Assembly (NCBI RefSeq): GCF_928382285.1
Contig: NZ_CAKMSS010000005.1
Location: 62,001-126,000 of the forward strand
Length of the DNA: 64,000 bases
Direction: 5' to 3'
Source of the DNA: Rothia nasimurium
GTDB lineage: Bacteria > Actinomycetota > Actinomycetes > Actinomycetales > Micrococcaceae
A model generated the notes under the pieces. It was given only the letters and a program-made list of their open reading frames with translations. It searched no databases and had not been told where the DNA came from. Of this stretch, positions 7,111 through 15,650 are shown one piece after another. How positions within the stretch are numbered: position 1 is the first letter of the stretch; each line of letters begins with the position of its first letter. The position numbers and the translations under genes were made by a program.

Positions 7111-9015
7111 GTGGCAGGCTTAATCAAACGAGAAGACATTGACGAGGTGCGTTCCCGCACCGACATCCGCGAAATCATCGAAGGGTACGTAACCCTCAAA
7201 TCCGCCGGTATCGGCTCTTTCAAGGGCCTATGCCCCTTCCACGATGAACGCACCCCGAGCTTCCACGTGCGCCCCCAGATGGGCACCTACCATTGCTTCG
7301 GCTGTGGCGAATCGGGCGATGTGATCAGCTTCCTCATGGAAATGGACCACACCTCCTTCACCGAAACCGTTGAAAAACTCGCCGCCCGCATCGGTTACGA
7401 ACTGCACTACGAGCAGGGTAGCGGCATGAGCCGCGAAGAGGTCGGACGCCGCCAGCGCCTCCTCGATGCCCACAAGATTGCAGCGGAGTTCTTTCAAAAA
7501 AACCTCTACACCCCTGCCGCCGTTGAAGCCCAAAAGTTTCTCGGCGCCCGCGGCTTCGACCCCGCAGCCACCCAAAAATTCGGGGTGGGCTTTGCCCCGC
7601 GCGGCTGGGACAACCTGCTCAAATACCTGATGAACAAGGGCTTCACCACCGAGGAGCTACGCGAGACCGGCATGTTCTCAGAAGGCCAGCGCGGCCTCTA
7701 TGACCGCTTCCGCGGCCGCATCATCTGGCCCATTCGCAATATCACCGGCGAAACCATCGGCTTCGGCGCCCGCCGCCTCTTCGAGGACGACCAAGGCCCC
7801 AAATACCTCAACACCCCCGAAACCCCCCTCTATAAAAAATCACAGGTGCTCTACGGACTAGATCTGGCCAAGCGCCCCATCGCCAAAAAGAAGCAGATTG
7901 TGGTGGTTGAGGGCTACACCGACGTCATGGCCGCTCAGCTAGCTGGAATCGACACCGCCGTAGCCACCTGCGGCACCGCCTTCGGTACCGACCACATCAA
8001 AATCGTCCGCCGTCTTATCTCCGACGACGGCACCGGCGGCGAAGTTATCTTCACCTTCGACGGCGACGCCGCCGGTCAAAAAGCCGCCCTGGCTGCTTTC
8101 TCAGAAGACCAGAGGTTCGTCGCCCAAACCTTCGTCGCCGTCGCTAAAGACGGCATGGACCCCTGTGACCTGCGCCTAGCCCGCGGGGACGCCGCCGTGC
8201 GCTCCCTCATCGCCTCCCGGCGTCCGCTCTTCGAATTCGCTATCGACGCCACCCTCGCCAACTACGACCTCGGCACCCTCGAGGGGCGCGTGCGCGGCAT
8301 GCGCGCCATCGCCCCCATCATCGCCGGAATCAAGGACGCCGCCCTGCGGCCAGCCTACGTACGGCAAGTTTCAGGGCAGTTAGGGCTAGACGCCGCCGAA
8401 GTGCAGCGAGCCGTCAGCGCAGCGGCAGCTAACCCGCAGGCGTCCGCCAGCCAGCGAGCCGAAGCGGCAGAAGCAGAGCGCGCCACCCGAATCGCAGCAG
8501 AAGAAGCCCCCGCCCCCGTAGAAGACCCCTACGAGCTGCCCGATTTGCGTGATCCTGCAGCCCGCACCGAGCGTGAAGCCCTCGAAATCGTGCTGCAATA
8601 CCCCCAGTACCTCTCCCTCGAACAGTGGCAGGAATTAGCTACCGTGCACTACCGCTACCGGGCCCACAGCGGCATCGCCCAGGGCATTATTGGGGCAGCC
8701 TCCACCATCGCCCCCGAACCCGGAGCCACCTGGGTCAACACCGTGCGAGCTTATGCCCCCGAACCCGTCCACGCGCTCATCGCAGAACTCACCGTCGCCC
8801 CCATCCCCGCCCGCACCGACGACCAGCTCAATCGCTACTCCCGCGACATACTCAACCGCCTCTTCGAACAAGAAATCACCCGGCAAAAATCGGACCTACT
8901 GATGCAGCTTCAGCGCCTCTCGCCCCAGAACGATGCCGAGGCCTACCGGGATATCCAACAGCAACTCCTCACCCTCGAACTCCGCCGCCGCAGCAAAATG
9001 CAAGGCCAAGACTAA
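7111..9015 (+). CDS. dnaG: DNA primase
   Basis: The product is 634 residues from GTG 7111 (MAGLIKREDIDEVRSRTDI). It makes RNA primers at the replication fork. Residues 41-65 form the CHC2 zinc ribbon (CPFHDE...CFGCGESGD; C41, H44, C62, C65). The TOPRIM core follows with VVVEGYTDVMAA and FTFDGDAAGQKAA. The C-terminal third would contact the DnaB helicase. The frame is open back to 7045 inside dgt, but that extension has no homology to primases. TAAAAT lies 7 nt before the GTG, so the message may be leaderless. Confidence 0.96.
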   Translation: MAGLIKREDIDEVRSRTDIREIIEGYVTLKSAGIGSFKGLCPFHDERTPSFHVRPQMGTYHCFGCGESGDVISFLMEMDHTSFTETVEKLAARIGYELHYEQGSGMSREEVGRRQRLLDAHKIAAEFFQKNLYTPAAVEAQKFLGARGFDPAATQKFGVGFAPRGWDNLLKYLMNKGFTTEELRETGMFSEGQRGLYDRFRGRIIWPIRNITGETIGFGARRLFEDDQGPKYLNTPETPLYKKSQVLYGLDLAKRPIAKKKQIVVVEGYTDVMAAQLAGIDTAVATCGTAFGTDHIKIVRRLISDDGTGGEVIFTFDGDAAGQKAALAAFSEDQRFVAQTFVAVAKDGMDPCDLRLARGDAAVRSLIASRRPLFEFAIDATLANYDLGTLEGRVRGMRAIAPIIAGIKDAALRPAYVRQVSGQLGLDAAEVQRAVSAAAANPQASASQRAEAAEAERATRIAAEEAPAPVEDPYELPDLRDPAARTEREALEIVLQYPQYLSLEQWQELATVHYRYRAHSGIAQGIIGAASTIAPEPGATWVNTVRAYAPEPVHALIAELTVAPIPARTDDQLNRYSRDILNRLFEQEITRQKSDLLMQLQRLSPQNDAEAYRDIQQQLLTLELRRRSKMQGQD

Positions 9016-9043
9016 GGTGTGATGTAGTTAACTCAATCTCGAT

Positions 9044-9072
9044 TTGCGCGGGGCAAAAACCCCGTGTAGAGT
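9044..9072 (+). promoter_or_regulatory. Candidate promoter of tRNA-Asn
   Basis: TTGCGC (9044-9049) and TAGAGT (9067-9072) are separated by 17 bp. The spacer contains the small palindrome GGGGCAAAAACCCC. The tRNA begins 40 nt downstream. Confidence 0.5.
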
Positions 9073-9111
9073 TATTACTCGTTGCAGCGATGGAAACACC
9101 GCAAACAACAT

Positions 9112-9184
9112 TCCCCCGTAGCTCAATTGGCAGAGCATTCGACTGTTAATCGAAGGGTTACTGGTTCGAGTCCAGTCGGGGGAG
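9112..9184 (+). tRNA. tRNA-Asn (GTT)
   Basis: A 73-nt cloverleaf. The acceptor stem TCCCCCG pairs with CGGGGGA, with discriminator G. The D-arm has AGCTCAATTGGCAGAGC, the anticodon arm TTCGA-CTGTTAA-TCGAA gives anticodon GTT, and the T-arm has GGTTCGAGTCC. The CCA end is not encoded. A terminator follows immediately. Confidence 0.97.
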
Positions 9185-9193
9185 CAAATAAAC

Positions 9194-9220
9194 AGCCCGG
9201 TCTTGTGATCGGGCTTTTTT
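9194..9220 (+). terminator. Terminator after tRNA-Asn
   Basis: The stem GCCCG/CGGGC around a short loop is followed by TTTTTT, 10 nt after the tRNA. Confidence 0.85.
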
Positions 9221-9360
9221 GTATGCTTACGCTCCCCATATGTGGCGCTGGTCCCCAAATGTTGCGGCGCCACTGCCACATCTGGGAAGCAGTGCCACAT
9301 TTGCTTAAAGCCTTGTCTTGTATCAACTAAGGGTGGTGGCTTCGCGCGAAGAGGCGTAGC

Positions 9361-9382
9361 ATGTGAACTGTCACATAGTTCA
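9361..9382 (+). promoter_or_regulatory. Overlapping inverted repeats upstream of the M20 amidohydrolase gene
   Basis: ATGTGA (9361-9366) and TCACAT (9371-9376) form one inverted repeat. TGAACT (9364-9369) and AGTTCA (9377-9382) form a second one overlapping it. Both lie about 20-40 nt before the start codon. The half sites TGTGA/TCACA resemble CRP/GlxR or GntR-type sites, but the 4-bp spacer is shorter than the GlxR consensus. Confidence 0.4.
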
Positions 9383-9400
9383 TAGATGAAGGAATAGGAA

Positions 9401-10696
9401 ATGTCTGACCAGCAACTTCTAAACGACCTCTACGCCACCGCCGCTCGAAACGAAAAAGACGTCATCACCTGGCGTCACCACCTTCACCAGCACCCCGAAC
9501 TTTCAAACCGCGAGACAAAAACAGCGGCCTACATTGTTGAGCGCCTTAAAGATATGGGCTTCGCAGATACTGACATACAGCAAAACATCGGCGGAACCGG
9601 AATCATCGCCACCCTGCGAGGGGGTACCCCCTCAGAAAAGGCCGTTCTCTTACGGGCGGACATGGACGGCCTGCCCGTCAAAGAAGAAACCGACCTGCCC
9701 TATGCCTCTGAAGAAGTAGATGAAAACTACCCCGGTGGCCCTTTTCCTGTTGCCCACGCCTGTGGTCACGACTGCCACGTCGCCATGCTTTTGGGTGCAG
9801 CGCGTACCTTCGCAGAGCACCGAGAGGAACTTGCCGGAACCATCTACTTCGTCTTCCAGCCAGCAGAAGAGGGGGCCCCTGTGGAAGAAGAAGGCGGAGC
9901 TGCCCACATGTTGACTGACGCGGCCTTTGACTCACTTGACCCCCAGCCAACTCTGGCCTTTGGTATGCATGTGATTCCTGCACCAAGCGGCTATGTGGGG
10001 TGGGCCTCGGGCGTGCAGCACGCTTCATCTGAAATGGTCAAGATAACCGTGCGGGGTGAACAGGTGCACGGCTCATCGCCGTGGGCGGGGCGAGACCCGA
10101 TGCCAGCGGCTGCAGACATCATCAGTGCCATGGGGCAAATCTACCGCCAGATAGATGCCAAAGATGCGTTTACTATTTCCATTGGTCATGTTGAAGACCA
10201 GGGGCGTTTTAACATCATCGGCGAAAAAGTCACCCTCTGGGGCACCGTACGCTGTCTCAAAGACGGACTGATGGACGCCGTCAACGCCAAGATAGCCCGT
10301 ACCGCTACCCATATCGCAGAAGCCTACGACTGTACCGCTACCGTCGATTTCTTACAGCAAATTCCGGCTGTGGTTAACGCGCCTGAAACGGTCGAAGCCT
10401 TGCGCCCTGCTTTGGAAAGCGCAGCGGCAGACCCGGATCAGGTCTTTGCAGCACCAGCGTCGCTGGGGTATGACGACGTCTCTGAGTTCATTAACCGGTA
10501 CACCGGTATGTATGCCCTGCTCGGTGTGCAGGACGTGAAGTTCGGCTCGGGTGCAATGCCAGAACCTGTTGACGGTGGACGCGGGTTTGCTCCCAATCAC
10601 TCACCGCGTTTCTACGCTAACGACGAAGCCCTCATCACCGGCGTCCGAATGCATCTTGCCGTTGCGCTGGCCCATCTCGAAACAGCGCAAGACTAA
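9401..10696 (+). CDS. M20D-family amidohydrolase (hippurate/N-acyl-amino-acid hydrolase type)
   Basis: A 431-residue zinc-dependent hydrolase that removes acyl groups from N-acylated amino acids or related amides. The motifs are typical: RHHLHQHPELSNRE, LLRADMDGLPV with the catalytic Asp, HACGHDCH (H119, C121, H123) for metal binding, and the general-base pair in FQPAEEG (E156, E157). A dimerisation domain lies in the middle (EQVHGSSPWAGRDP...). The exact substrate cannot be told from sequence. The start ATG at 9401 follows AGGAATAGGAA. It stands alone with palindromic sites upstream. Confidence 0.9.
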   Translation: MSDQQLLNDLYATAARNEKDVITWRHHLHQHPELSNRETKTAAYIVERLKDMGFADTDIQQNIGGTGIIATLRGGTPSEKAVLLRADMDGLPVKEETDLPYASEEVDENYPGGPFPVAHACGHDCHVAMLLGAARTFAEHREELAGTIYFVFQPAEEGAPVEEEGGAAHMLTDAAFDSLDPQPTLAFGMHVIPAPSGYVGWASGVQHASSEMVKITVRGEQVHGSSPWAGRDPMPAAADIISAMGQIYRQIDAKDAFTISIGHVEDQGRFNIIGEKVTLWGTVRCLKDGLMDAVNAKIARTATHIAEAYDCTATVDFLQQIPAVVNAPETVEALRPALESAAADPDQVFAAPASLGYDDVSEFINRYTGMYALLGVQDVKFGSGAMPEPVDGGRGFAPNHSPRFYANDEALITGVRMHLAVALAHLETAQD

Positions 10697-10816
10697 GAAC
10701 CAATAATCGCATCACAAATCGGGGCGCAGTCGCCACAAGCCCCTAAAAGCCGGTAAACTTACTATTTGGTACACGTAATACGCAAGCACGCTTATCGACA
10801 CAGAGAGAGGTGGCAC

Positions 10817-11686
10817 ATGACCACTCCTAACGACCTGAACGGCTCACGCCGGGCCCAGGGTCTGCGCGCCGGCTTCAACAACATCAAAGCTAGCGTGACG
10901 AACGTGGCTGACGCGGGCAAGGTGCTCACCAACCTAGCCCCTAAGCAGCTCAAAGACGAAATCCAGATCGCCAAGATTGAGGTCAAAGAAAAGGGCATCG
11001 CCCTGGGCAAGGGCGCCGCGGTTGCCGCAGTAGCCCTGGTCTTCGCCCTCTTCATGGCTATCGCCCTGGTTATCCTGGCCTACGTTGGCCTGGCCTCCAT
11101 CATGCCTAACTGGGCGGCAGCTCTGGTTCTATTCGTGCTCTTCCTGCTCCTTGCCGGCATTGCCGGTCTGGTCGGCTTCAAGATGATCAAGGCCCAGCTG
11201 CCCTTCAAGCCTGAATCAGCTATCTTTGGTCTGCTCTACGACCTGGGCGTGCTGAAGGAAGGCTCCGCCATGACCTCCAAGCGCCTCAAGCGCGAGCAGG
11301 CTGAGAAGGCAGAAGCCAAGAAGGCCGAGCAGAAGTCAGAGGAGAAGAAGGACGGCGGCGAGCAGCAGGCACCTGCTACCCCCGCCCCCAACAAGGAACA
11401 GCTCCTGCAGCGCACCAAGCAGCGCCGCGAGCACCTCAAGACCCTGCGCGACGACATCGAGACCTACTCACGCGACGTGCAGGCCGGTGCCCAGGGCCTG
11501 GTGCAGAACGCCAAGACCTCCGCAAAGAACGCTCCTGCTACCGCCGTTGACGGTGGTAAGAAGCTGGCCGCAAACGCCTCGAACCCCGAGACCCTGCAGG
11601 CCCACTGGAAGTCTTTTGCAACCCTGGCAGCTTCCCTGGGAGCCTTCTTCGTCTTCCTCGGCAAGCTCATTAGCCGCCGCAAGTAA
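10817..11686 (+). CDS. Actinobacterial holin-X-like (phage holin superfamily III) membrane protein
   Basis: The product is 289 residues from ATG 10817, which has GAGAGGTGG upstream. An amphipathic N-terminal region precedes two adjacent membrane helices (VAAVALVFALFMAIALVILAY and AALVLFVLFLLLAGIAGLVGF). This pattern matches the DUF1469/holin-X family common in actinobacteria. A long charged Lys/Glu-rich segment (AEKAEAKKAEQKSEEKK) follows, then a second helical region and a short C-terminal hydrophobic stretch ending SRRK. Despite the family name there is no phage context. Function is unknown; an envelope role is likely. Confidence 0.7.
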   Translation: MTTPNDLNGSRRAQGLRAGFNNIKASVTNVADAGKVLTNLAPKQLKDEIQIAKIEVKEKGIALGKGAAVAAVALVFALFMAIALVILAYVGLASIMPNWAAALVLFVLFLLLAGIAGLVGFKMIKAQLPFKPESAIFGLLYDLGVLKEGSAMTSKRLKREQAEKAEAKKAEQKSEEKKDGGEQQAPATPAPNKEQLLQRTKQRREHLKTLRDDIETYSRDVQAGAQGLVQNAKTSAKNAPATAVDGGKKLAANASNPETLQAHWKSFATLAASLGAFFVFLGKLISRRK

Positions 11687-11731
11687 GACCCTGCCCTGCC
11701 TCAGATGAGGCGGCACAAGCGTCCTTGCACC

Positions 11732-11774
11732 CAGGCCCGCCCCGGCAGAACCGCCGGAGCGGGCCTGGCTTTTT
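11732..11774 (+). terminator. Terminator after the holin-X-like gene
   Basis: CAGGCCCGC (11732-11740) pairs with GCGGGCCTG (11759-11767), with an inner CGG/CCG pair, followed by GCTTTTT. Confidence 0.85.
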
Positions 11775-11898
11775 GGACCAGTAGGGGCGCGGACGCCTGT
11801 GAGCCCCGCCGAATCCGCCGCCGGGCTGATGCAGAGCTACCGAAAACCCTGTAAGGTCAGTGTGATACTGAACGAAGAGACCTCGAAAGGGCCCCTGC

Positions 11899-13113
11899 AT
11901 GGCTGATCAGCCCCTGACCGTCCTCATTGGCGCCGATACCTACCCGCCCGACATCAACGGGGCTGCCCAGTTCTCATCCCGCCTTGCTCACGCCCTGGCT
12001 GACCGCGGCCATACCGTGCACGTGATGGCGCCCAAGCAGGAGAAGGGCGTTACTAGCCGTCATACGGTGGACGGCATCGTGGAGCACCGCATGCGCTCGC
12101 ACAAGGTCGTGACCCACCCCTATATGCGCCTGAACTTCCCCTGGGAGATTTACGCCGAGGCTGATCGTCTGGTGCAGGAGATTCAGCCCGACGTTATTCA
12201 TATTCAGTGCCATTACATCATTGGGCGGGTACTGGCCCGTGTTGGGGCTAAACGCGGAGTGCGCGTTGTAGCTACTAACCACGTGATGCCCGAAAATATC
12301 ACCCCCTTCTTACCGTTCGGTAAGGCTGGTAATGAGCTGGTGGTTAAGGCTTCGTGGGTTGATATGCGCCGGGTGCTCAACCGGGCTGCTGTGGTGACTA
12401 CTCCCACCCAAATCGGTGCTGACGCCATGGAAAGCGCCGGTAAGTTCCGCCGCCCCGTGATGCCGGTGTCTAACGGCATTCAGAGTTCTGACTATGAGCT
12501 TGCGCCGGGGGAGACTGTTGAGAAGTCTGCCGGTGAACTGACGATTTTCTTTGCCGGGCGCCTGGCCGTTGAGAAGAATATCGATGTGCTCATTGAGGGT
12601 TTTTCGCTTCTTCCTGCTGAGCTGCGGCAAAAAACTGTTTTGGAAGTGGCAGGCACCGGTGAGATCCTAGCTGACTTGCGGGTTAAGGCTGAAGAGTGTG
12701 GTGTAGCTGACCGGGTGCGCTTCCTAGGGTATGTGACTGATGAGGAACTTCGCGCCGGTTACTTACGAGCCGACGTATTCTGCCAGCCCGGTACGGCTGA
12801 GCTTCAGTCGCTCGTGACTCTAGAGGCTATGAGTGCTTCTAAGCCGGTGGTTCTTGCTAACGCTCTGGCTCTGCCGCACCTGGTAGACCCGGGTAAGAAC
12901 GGTTACCTCTTTACACCGGGCGATACCTTTGAGTTGGCTGCTCGCCTTGCTGATGTCTTGAATTTGCCTGAAGAAGAGCGCAAAGCAATGGGGGAGTGCT
13001 CCCACCAGATGGTTACCCGCCATGCTGCCGAAAAAACTTGGGAGACCTTCGAATCCCTCTACCGCTCTAATGCGCTATATGACCGATTCCTAGTTGAGCG
13101 ACAGGCACGCTAG
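11899..13113 (+). CDS. GT4-family glycosyltransferase
   Basis: A 404-residue GT-B fold enzyme. The N-terminal domain starts IGADTYPPDINGAAQFSSRLA, the usual acceptor-side loop of GT4 enzymes. The C-terminal domain has FAGRLAVEKNIDVLIEGF, a glycine-rich AGTGEILADL, RVRFLGYV and the E(x7)E-like segment in TAELQSLVTLEAMSASKPVV, which binds the nucleotide sugar. It resembles GDP-mannose-dependent alpha-mannosyltransferases of actinobacterial lipoglycan synthesis (MgtA/PimB group), but the donor and acceptor are inferred. No other glycan gene is adjacent. Confidence 0.85.
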   Translation: MADQPLTVLIGADTYPPDINGAAQFSSRLAHALADRGHTVHVMAPKQEKGVTSRHTVDGIVEHRMRSHKVVTHPYMRLNFPWEIYAEADRLVQEIQPDVIHIQCHYIIGRVLARVGAKRGVRVVATNHVMPENITPFLPFGKAGNELVVKASWVDMRRVLNRAAVVTTPTQIGADAMESAGKFRRPVMPVSNGIQSSDYELAPGETVEKSAGELTIFFAGRLAVEKNIDVLIEGFSLLPAELRQKTVLEVAGTGEILADLRVKAEECGVADRVRFLGYVTDEELRAGYLRADVFCQPGTAELQSLVTLEAMSASKPVVLANALALPHLVDPGKNGYLFTPGDTFELAARLADVLNLPEEERKAMGECSHQMVTRHAAEKTWETFESLYRSNALYDRFLVERQAR

Positions 13114-13219
13114 GTGGGTATGGGCTCTGCCCGGTCCGCGCGGACGTCCGTGGTTTGGCTTCATCTGCCCTTTTGGGTATTCTTAGAGACAGTGTCAGTT
13201 CGCTAGAACCTGGTACTGT

Positions 13220-13293
13220 GGGGCCTTAGCTCAGCTGGTCAGAGCAGGGGACTCATAATCCCTTGGTCGCGGGTTCAAGCCCCGCAGGCCCTA
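13220..13293 (+). tRNA. tRNA with CAT anticodon (Met elongator or Ile2)
   Basis: A 74-nt cloverleaf. The acceptor GGGGCCT pairs with AGGCCCT, with a G1-U72 wobble and discriminator A. The D-arm is AGCTCAGCTGGTCAGAGC, the anticodon loop CTCATAA, and the T-arm GGGTTCAAGCCCC. CCA is not encoded. The anticodon arm and variable loop (TCCCTTGGTCGC) look more like E. coli tRNA-Ile2 than elongator tRNA-Met as I remember them, so the amino acid is left open. Confidence 0.93.
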
Positions 13294-13298
13294 CCGGT

Positions 13299-13341
13299 AA
13301 CGTCCTTTCCCTTTTTAGAAAAAGGGAAAGGACGTTTTTGT
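13299..13341 (+). terminator. Strong terminator after the CAT tRNA
   Basis: An 18-bp perfect stem (AACGTCCTTTCCC... against ...GGGAAAGGACGTT) has a 2-nt loop and is followed by TTTTG. An outer ACCGGTAA/TTTACCGGT pairing extends it. The gene-free stretch 13342-13553 that follows holds the promoter region of the next gene; no further gene is visible. Confidence 0.92.
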
Positions 13342-13553
13342 TTACCGGTTGCGGCAGCGTCTGCTGCTTGCGTACAGCGAGCATGGGTTTTACATCAACG
13401 TGTTTTGTGGTCTATTGCCCACGAGATAAACGACACGCCCTGTTTACCCGATATTCCCCCTGAGTTCCCACACCGGTGCAGGCTTGATGCTAGATTTGCT
13501 GAGGAAAGTTTTTACTTTCCATCACTCGCAACTCATCTACCGTAGAGGAAACT

Positions 13554-14555
13554 ATGTCTTTCTCCTTCAAGCGTGCCGCTGCACCCGTCCTTGCCACCGG
13601 TATGCTGGCTAGCTCACTTCTGGTTGCTGGTGCCACCGGAGCCCAAGCAACCACCAACACCACCCAGTTCGCGACCTACACCTCAGAAGCTGGTGTGAGC
13701 TCCAACTACCACGTCTACGCAGAGAACATCGACTGGTCCCAGCCTGTTGGTGTTGTTTTCTTCCTTGACGGCGACTACTGGCACACTAGCCAGTCCCGGG
13801 TACACTTCCCTAATGAGTCTCAGATGCTTGGTATGGCTGAAGTAGCTAACGAGCGTAACATGATTTTCGTGCCCGTGGTTTCACCCGATAAGGACGCTAC
13901 CGGTAACGGCATCACCTGGTGGCAGTCCATGGACGCCAACGGCGACTGGTTCCGCTCTTTTGCGAGCTCCTTCATCGCTGAAGCAGGTCTGGACTCCTCT
14001 AACGTCTGGACCATCGGCCACTCCGGCGGCGCAGAAATCACCGGTTTTGAGCTTCTTGCCGATAGCCAGGATTCCTGGCGTACTGGTGGCGGCTCTGTCA
14101 TGGTGGGCGGCGGCAACAGCAACGGCATGCAGACCCTGCCCTCAGACACCGCTAAGGACTTCTCCCTGCAGTGGTACATCGGCTCTGAGGACGGTGTGGG
14201 CGCAACCTGGCCGATTGCCTGGTCAGCCTACGGGGCAGCAGAAAACGGCTACAACGTCTACGCAGCTGCCGGTTTCAACAACGTAGACTTCACCGTGCTA
14301 CCTGGCATCCAGCACCACAACTACGACTTCCCCGTGATTCTGGAAGAGGCCCTCGACAAGGTTGAACCCAAGCTTATCGGTGGTATTGGCGCCTACTACT
14401 ACGCTCAGGGTGGTGCCGAGACTTTTGGTGAACCTGTAGCTAATGAATACAGCATTGAAGGCGGTGCCCAGCAGCTCTTCCGTGCCGCTGACGGCACAGA
14501 GACCCTGCTGGTCTGGTCAGCTGAGACCGGCATTGTTACTCCGGTTAGCCTCTAA
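13554..14555 (+). CDS. Secreted alpha/beta-hydrolase-like protein with C-terminal LGFP-type segment
   Basis: A 333-residue exported protein. Residues 1 to about 32 are a signal peptide (FKRAAAPVLATGMLASSLLVAG...AQA). The middle domain has a nucleophile elbow GHSGG (Ser157), a possible acid in IGSEDG and a His pair in GIQHHNY, so an esterase-like alpha/beta-hydrolase is likely. The last 60 residues (IGAYYYAQGGAETFGEPV...GGAQQLFR...LLVWSAETG) look like one LGFP repeat, a module found in actinobacterial cell-wall proteins. Related LGFP-like segments recur in the secreted protein at 34.8 kb. The substrate is unknown. Confidence 0.75.
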   Translation: MSFSFKRAAAPVLATGMLASSLLVAGATGAQATTNTTQFATYTSEAGVSSNYHVYAENIDWSQPVGVVFFLDGDYWHTSQSRVHFPNESQMLGMAEVANERNMIFVPVVSPDKDATGNGITWWQSMDANGDWFRSFASSFIAEAGLDSSNVWTIGHSGGAEITGFELLADSQDSWRTGGGSVMVGGGNSNGMQTLPSDTAKDFSLQWYIGSEDGVGATWPIAWSAYGAAENGYNVYAAAGFNNVDFTVLPGIQHHNYDFPVILEEALDKVEPKLIGGIGAYYYAQGGAETFGEPVANEYSIEGGAQQLFRAADGTETLLVWSAETGIVTPVSL

Positions 14556-14588
14556 ATAGGTTGTGCACCAGGCTCTAAACACCTATCA

Positions 14589-15158
14589 CTAAGCCGAGAA
14601 ATCATCGCCGATAGGCAAAAGTACACTGGGGCCTTCAAGCCCTAGAAGTAGCAGGGGGTTCGTGTAATCGAGCCCCCTGCGTGCTGTTTCAGAGCCAGGA
14701 GCTGGTTCTCGCACTCCCCAGTGCAGACAGAATCTGGGTGCACAGTGCTGAATATTTGAGTCCAGTTGTGCGATGACATCCCCCGCCTGCACGCGGGTAC
14801 CCACGGGGAGCGGCTCGCTCACCGGCTCGAAGGACGACCTCCGCCCGTCCGGGTGCTCAAGGGTAAGCACCTGCCGGTCAACTACGGTTCCAGCAAAAAC
14901 TACCTTCCCCTCATAAGGGGCAAGGACGCGCCCACCCGCTTCCAGCGCAAGGTCAACGCCGCGGTGCCCGGCAGCCCAGCGGGCAGCCGGTTTTTCAAAA
15001 CCCCGAACCACGGTAAGCTGCCCCTCCACCGGGGCCTGCCAGGGTGGCGTCCGCCCCGCAAAAGCTAGCGGGGTTGCTGCCCCCACTAAAAGCAGGGCAC
15101 AACAACAAACCCCTAGAAATCTCACAAGCCTTCTAGAGAGCAATACAAGAAAAGACAC
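14589..15158 (-). CDS. Secreted M23-family metallopeptidase
   Basis: The product is 189 residues from GTG 15158, with AAAGGG 8 nt upstream. The signal peptide/anchor spans residues 1 to about 35 (LGVCCCALLLVGAATPLAFA). The LytM/M23 core follows: GHRGVDLAL gives the HxxxD zinc ligands, VLAPYEGKVVFAGTV is the beta core, and LHWGVRE supplies the catalytic and zinc-binding histidine region. M23 enzymes cut peptidoglycan cross-links. The domain is short and has no LysM or SH3 targeting module. It converges on the secreted hydrolase gene and is divergent from rpsB. Confidence 0.88.
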   Translation of the reverse strand: MSFLVLLSRRLVRFLGVCCCALLLVGAATPLAFAGRTPPWQAPVEGQLTVVRGFEKPAARWAAGHRGVDLALEAGGRVLAPYEGKVVFAGTVVDRQVLTLEHPDGRRSSFEPVSEPLPVGTRVQAGDVIAQLDSNIQHCAPRFCLHWGVREPAPGSETARRGLDYTNPLLLLGLEGPSVLLPIGDDFSA

Positions 15159-15650
15159 GACAAAACCCTTTCGGTCGGTGCCCGCCCCTTACCCCAGGTG
15201 GCGCCAACCGTAGGTTGCCTCCATATTTACCACTGGAAACCTGCCACCACAAGAGCCAAAACCCCGGTGATTAAAGCCCAATAATGCGGTATAGTTGTTG
15301 ATTGCAGTTTGCCCCTGCGCCCTGCCCAAAAACAGGCAGCGCGAGGGCAAGGGGAATCCCTTTACATAGAGACCCCTCCTTGGCGAGCCGTTCACGCGAG
15401 CTTCACCCGGGATCTGACGTCGCGTAACGCGAAGCAACTAGCCTCTAGTTGATAAGGAACTTTCGGTCCGGCACAGGCCGGTGAAGGTCTGAGACAGCTT
15501 CGTCACTCCAACGAAAAAGTCTGAGCGTTACCAGGGGAGCGGGCCTTGTGCCCACACGCTCCACATGTAAACCGATAACTACTATGCGCGGAGCGGAGCT
15601 AGCCTGGAATCAGGGGCCCGCCCGGCACCCCTAATACATAAGGAGACGAC
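15159..15650 (+). other. Gene-free 490-bp stretch: promoter and long 5' leader of rpsB
   Basis: No convincing coding frame is present; a minus-strand frame at 15189-15437 has no start signal or protein-like features. The plus strand holds GC-rich hairpin-forming sequence, including TCCGGCACAGGCCGGTGA near 15467, and a clear AAGGAG 7 nt before the rpsB ATG. A structured leader is plausible because rpsB is often autoregulated, but no known motif was recognised. Confidence 0.4.

Noticed and set aside
9112..9220. tRNA-Asn as an integration site for a mobile element
   Set aside because: No duplicated tRNA 3' end and no integrase were seen on either side within the window.
10817..11686. Prophage remnant suggested by a holin-like protein
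   Set aside because: No lysin, terminase, integrase or att-like repeats lie nearby; the holin-X family is chromosomal in many actinobacteria.
15189..15437. Minus-strand open frame of 82 codons in the rpsB leader
   Set aside because: No ribosome binding site, no protein-like pattern, and it runs opposite to a probable structured leader.
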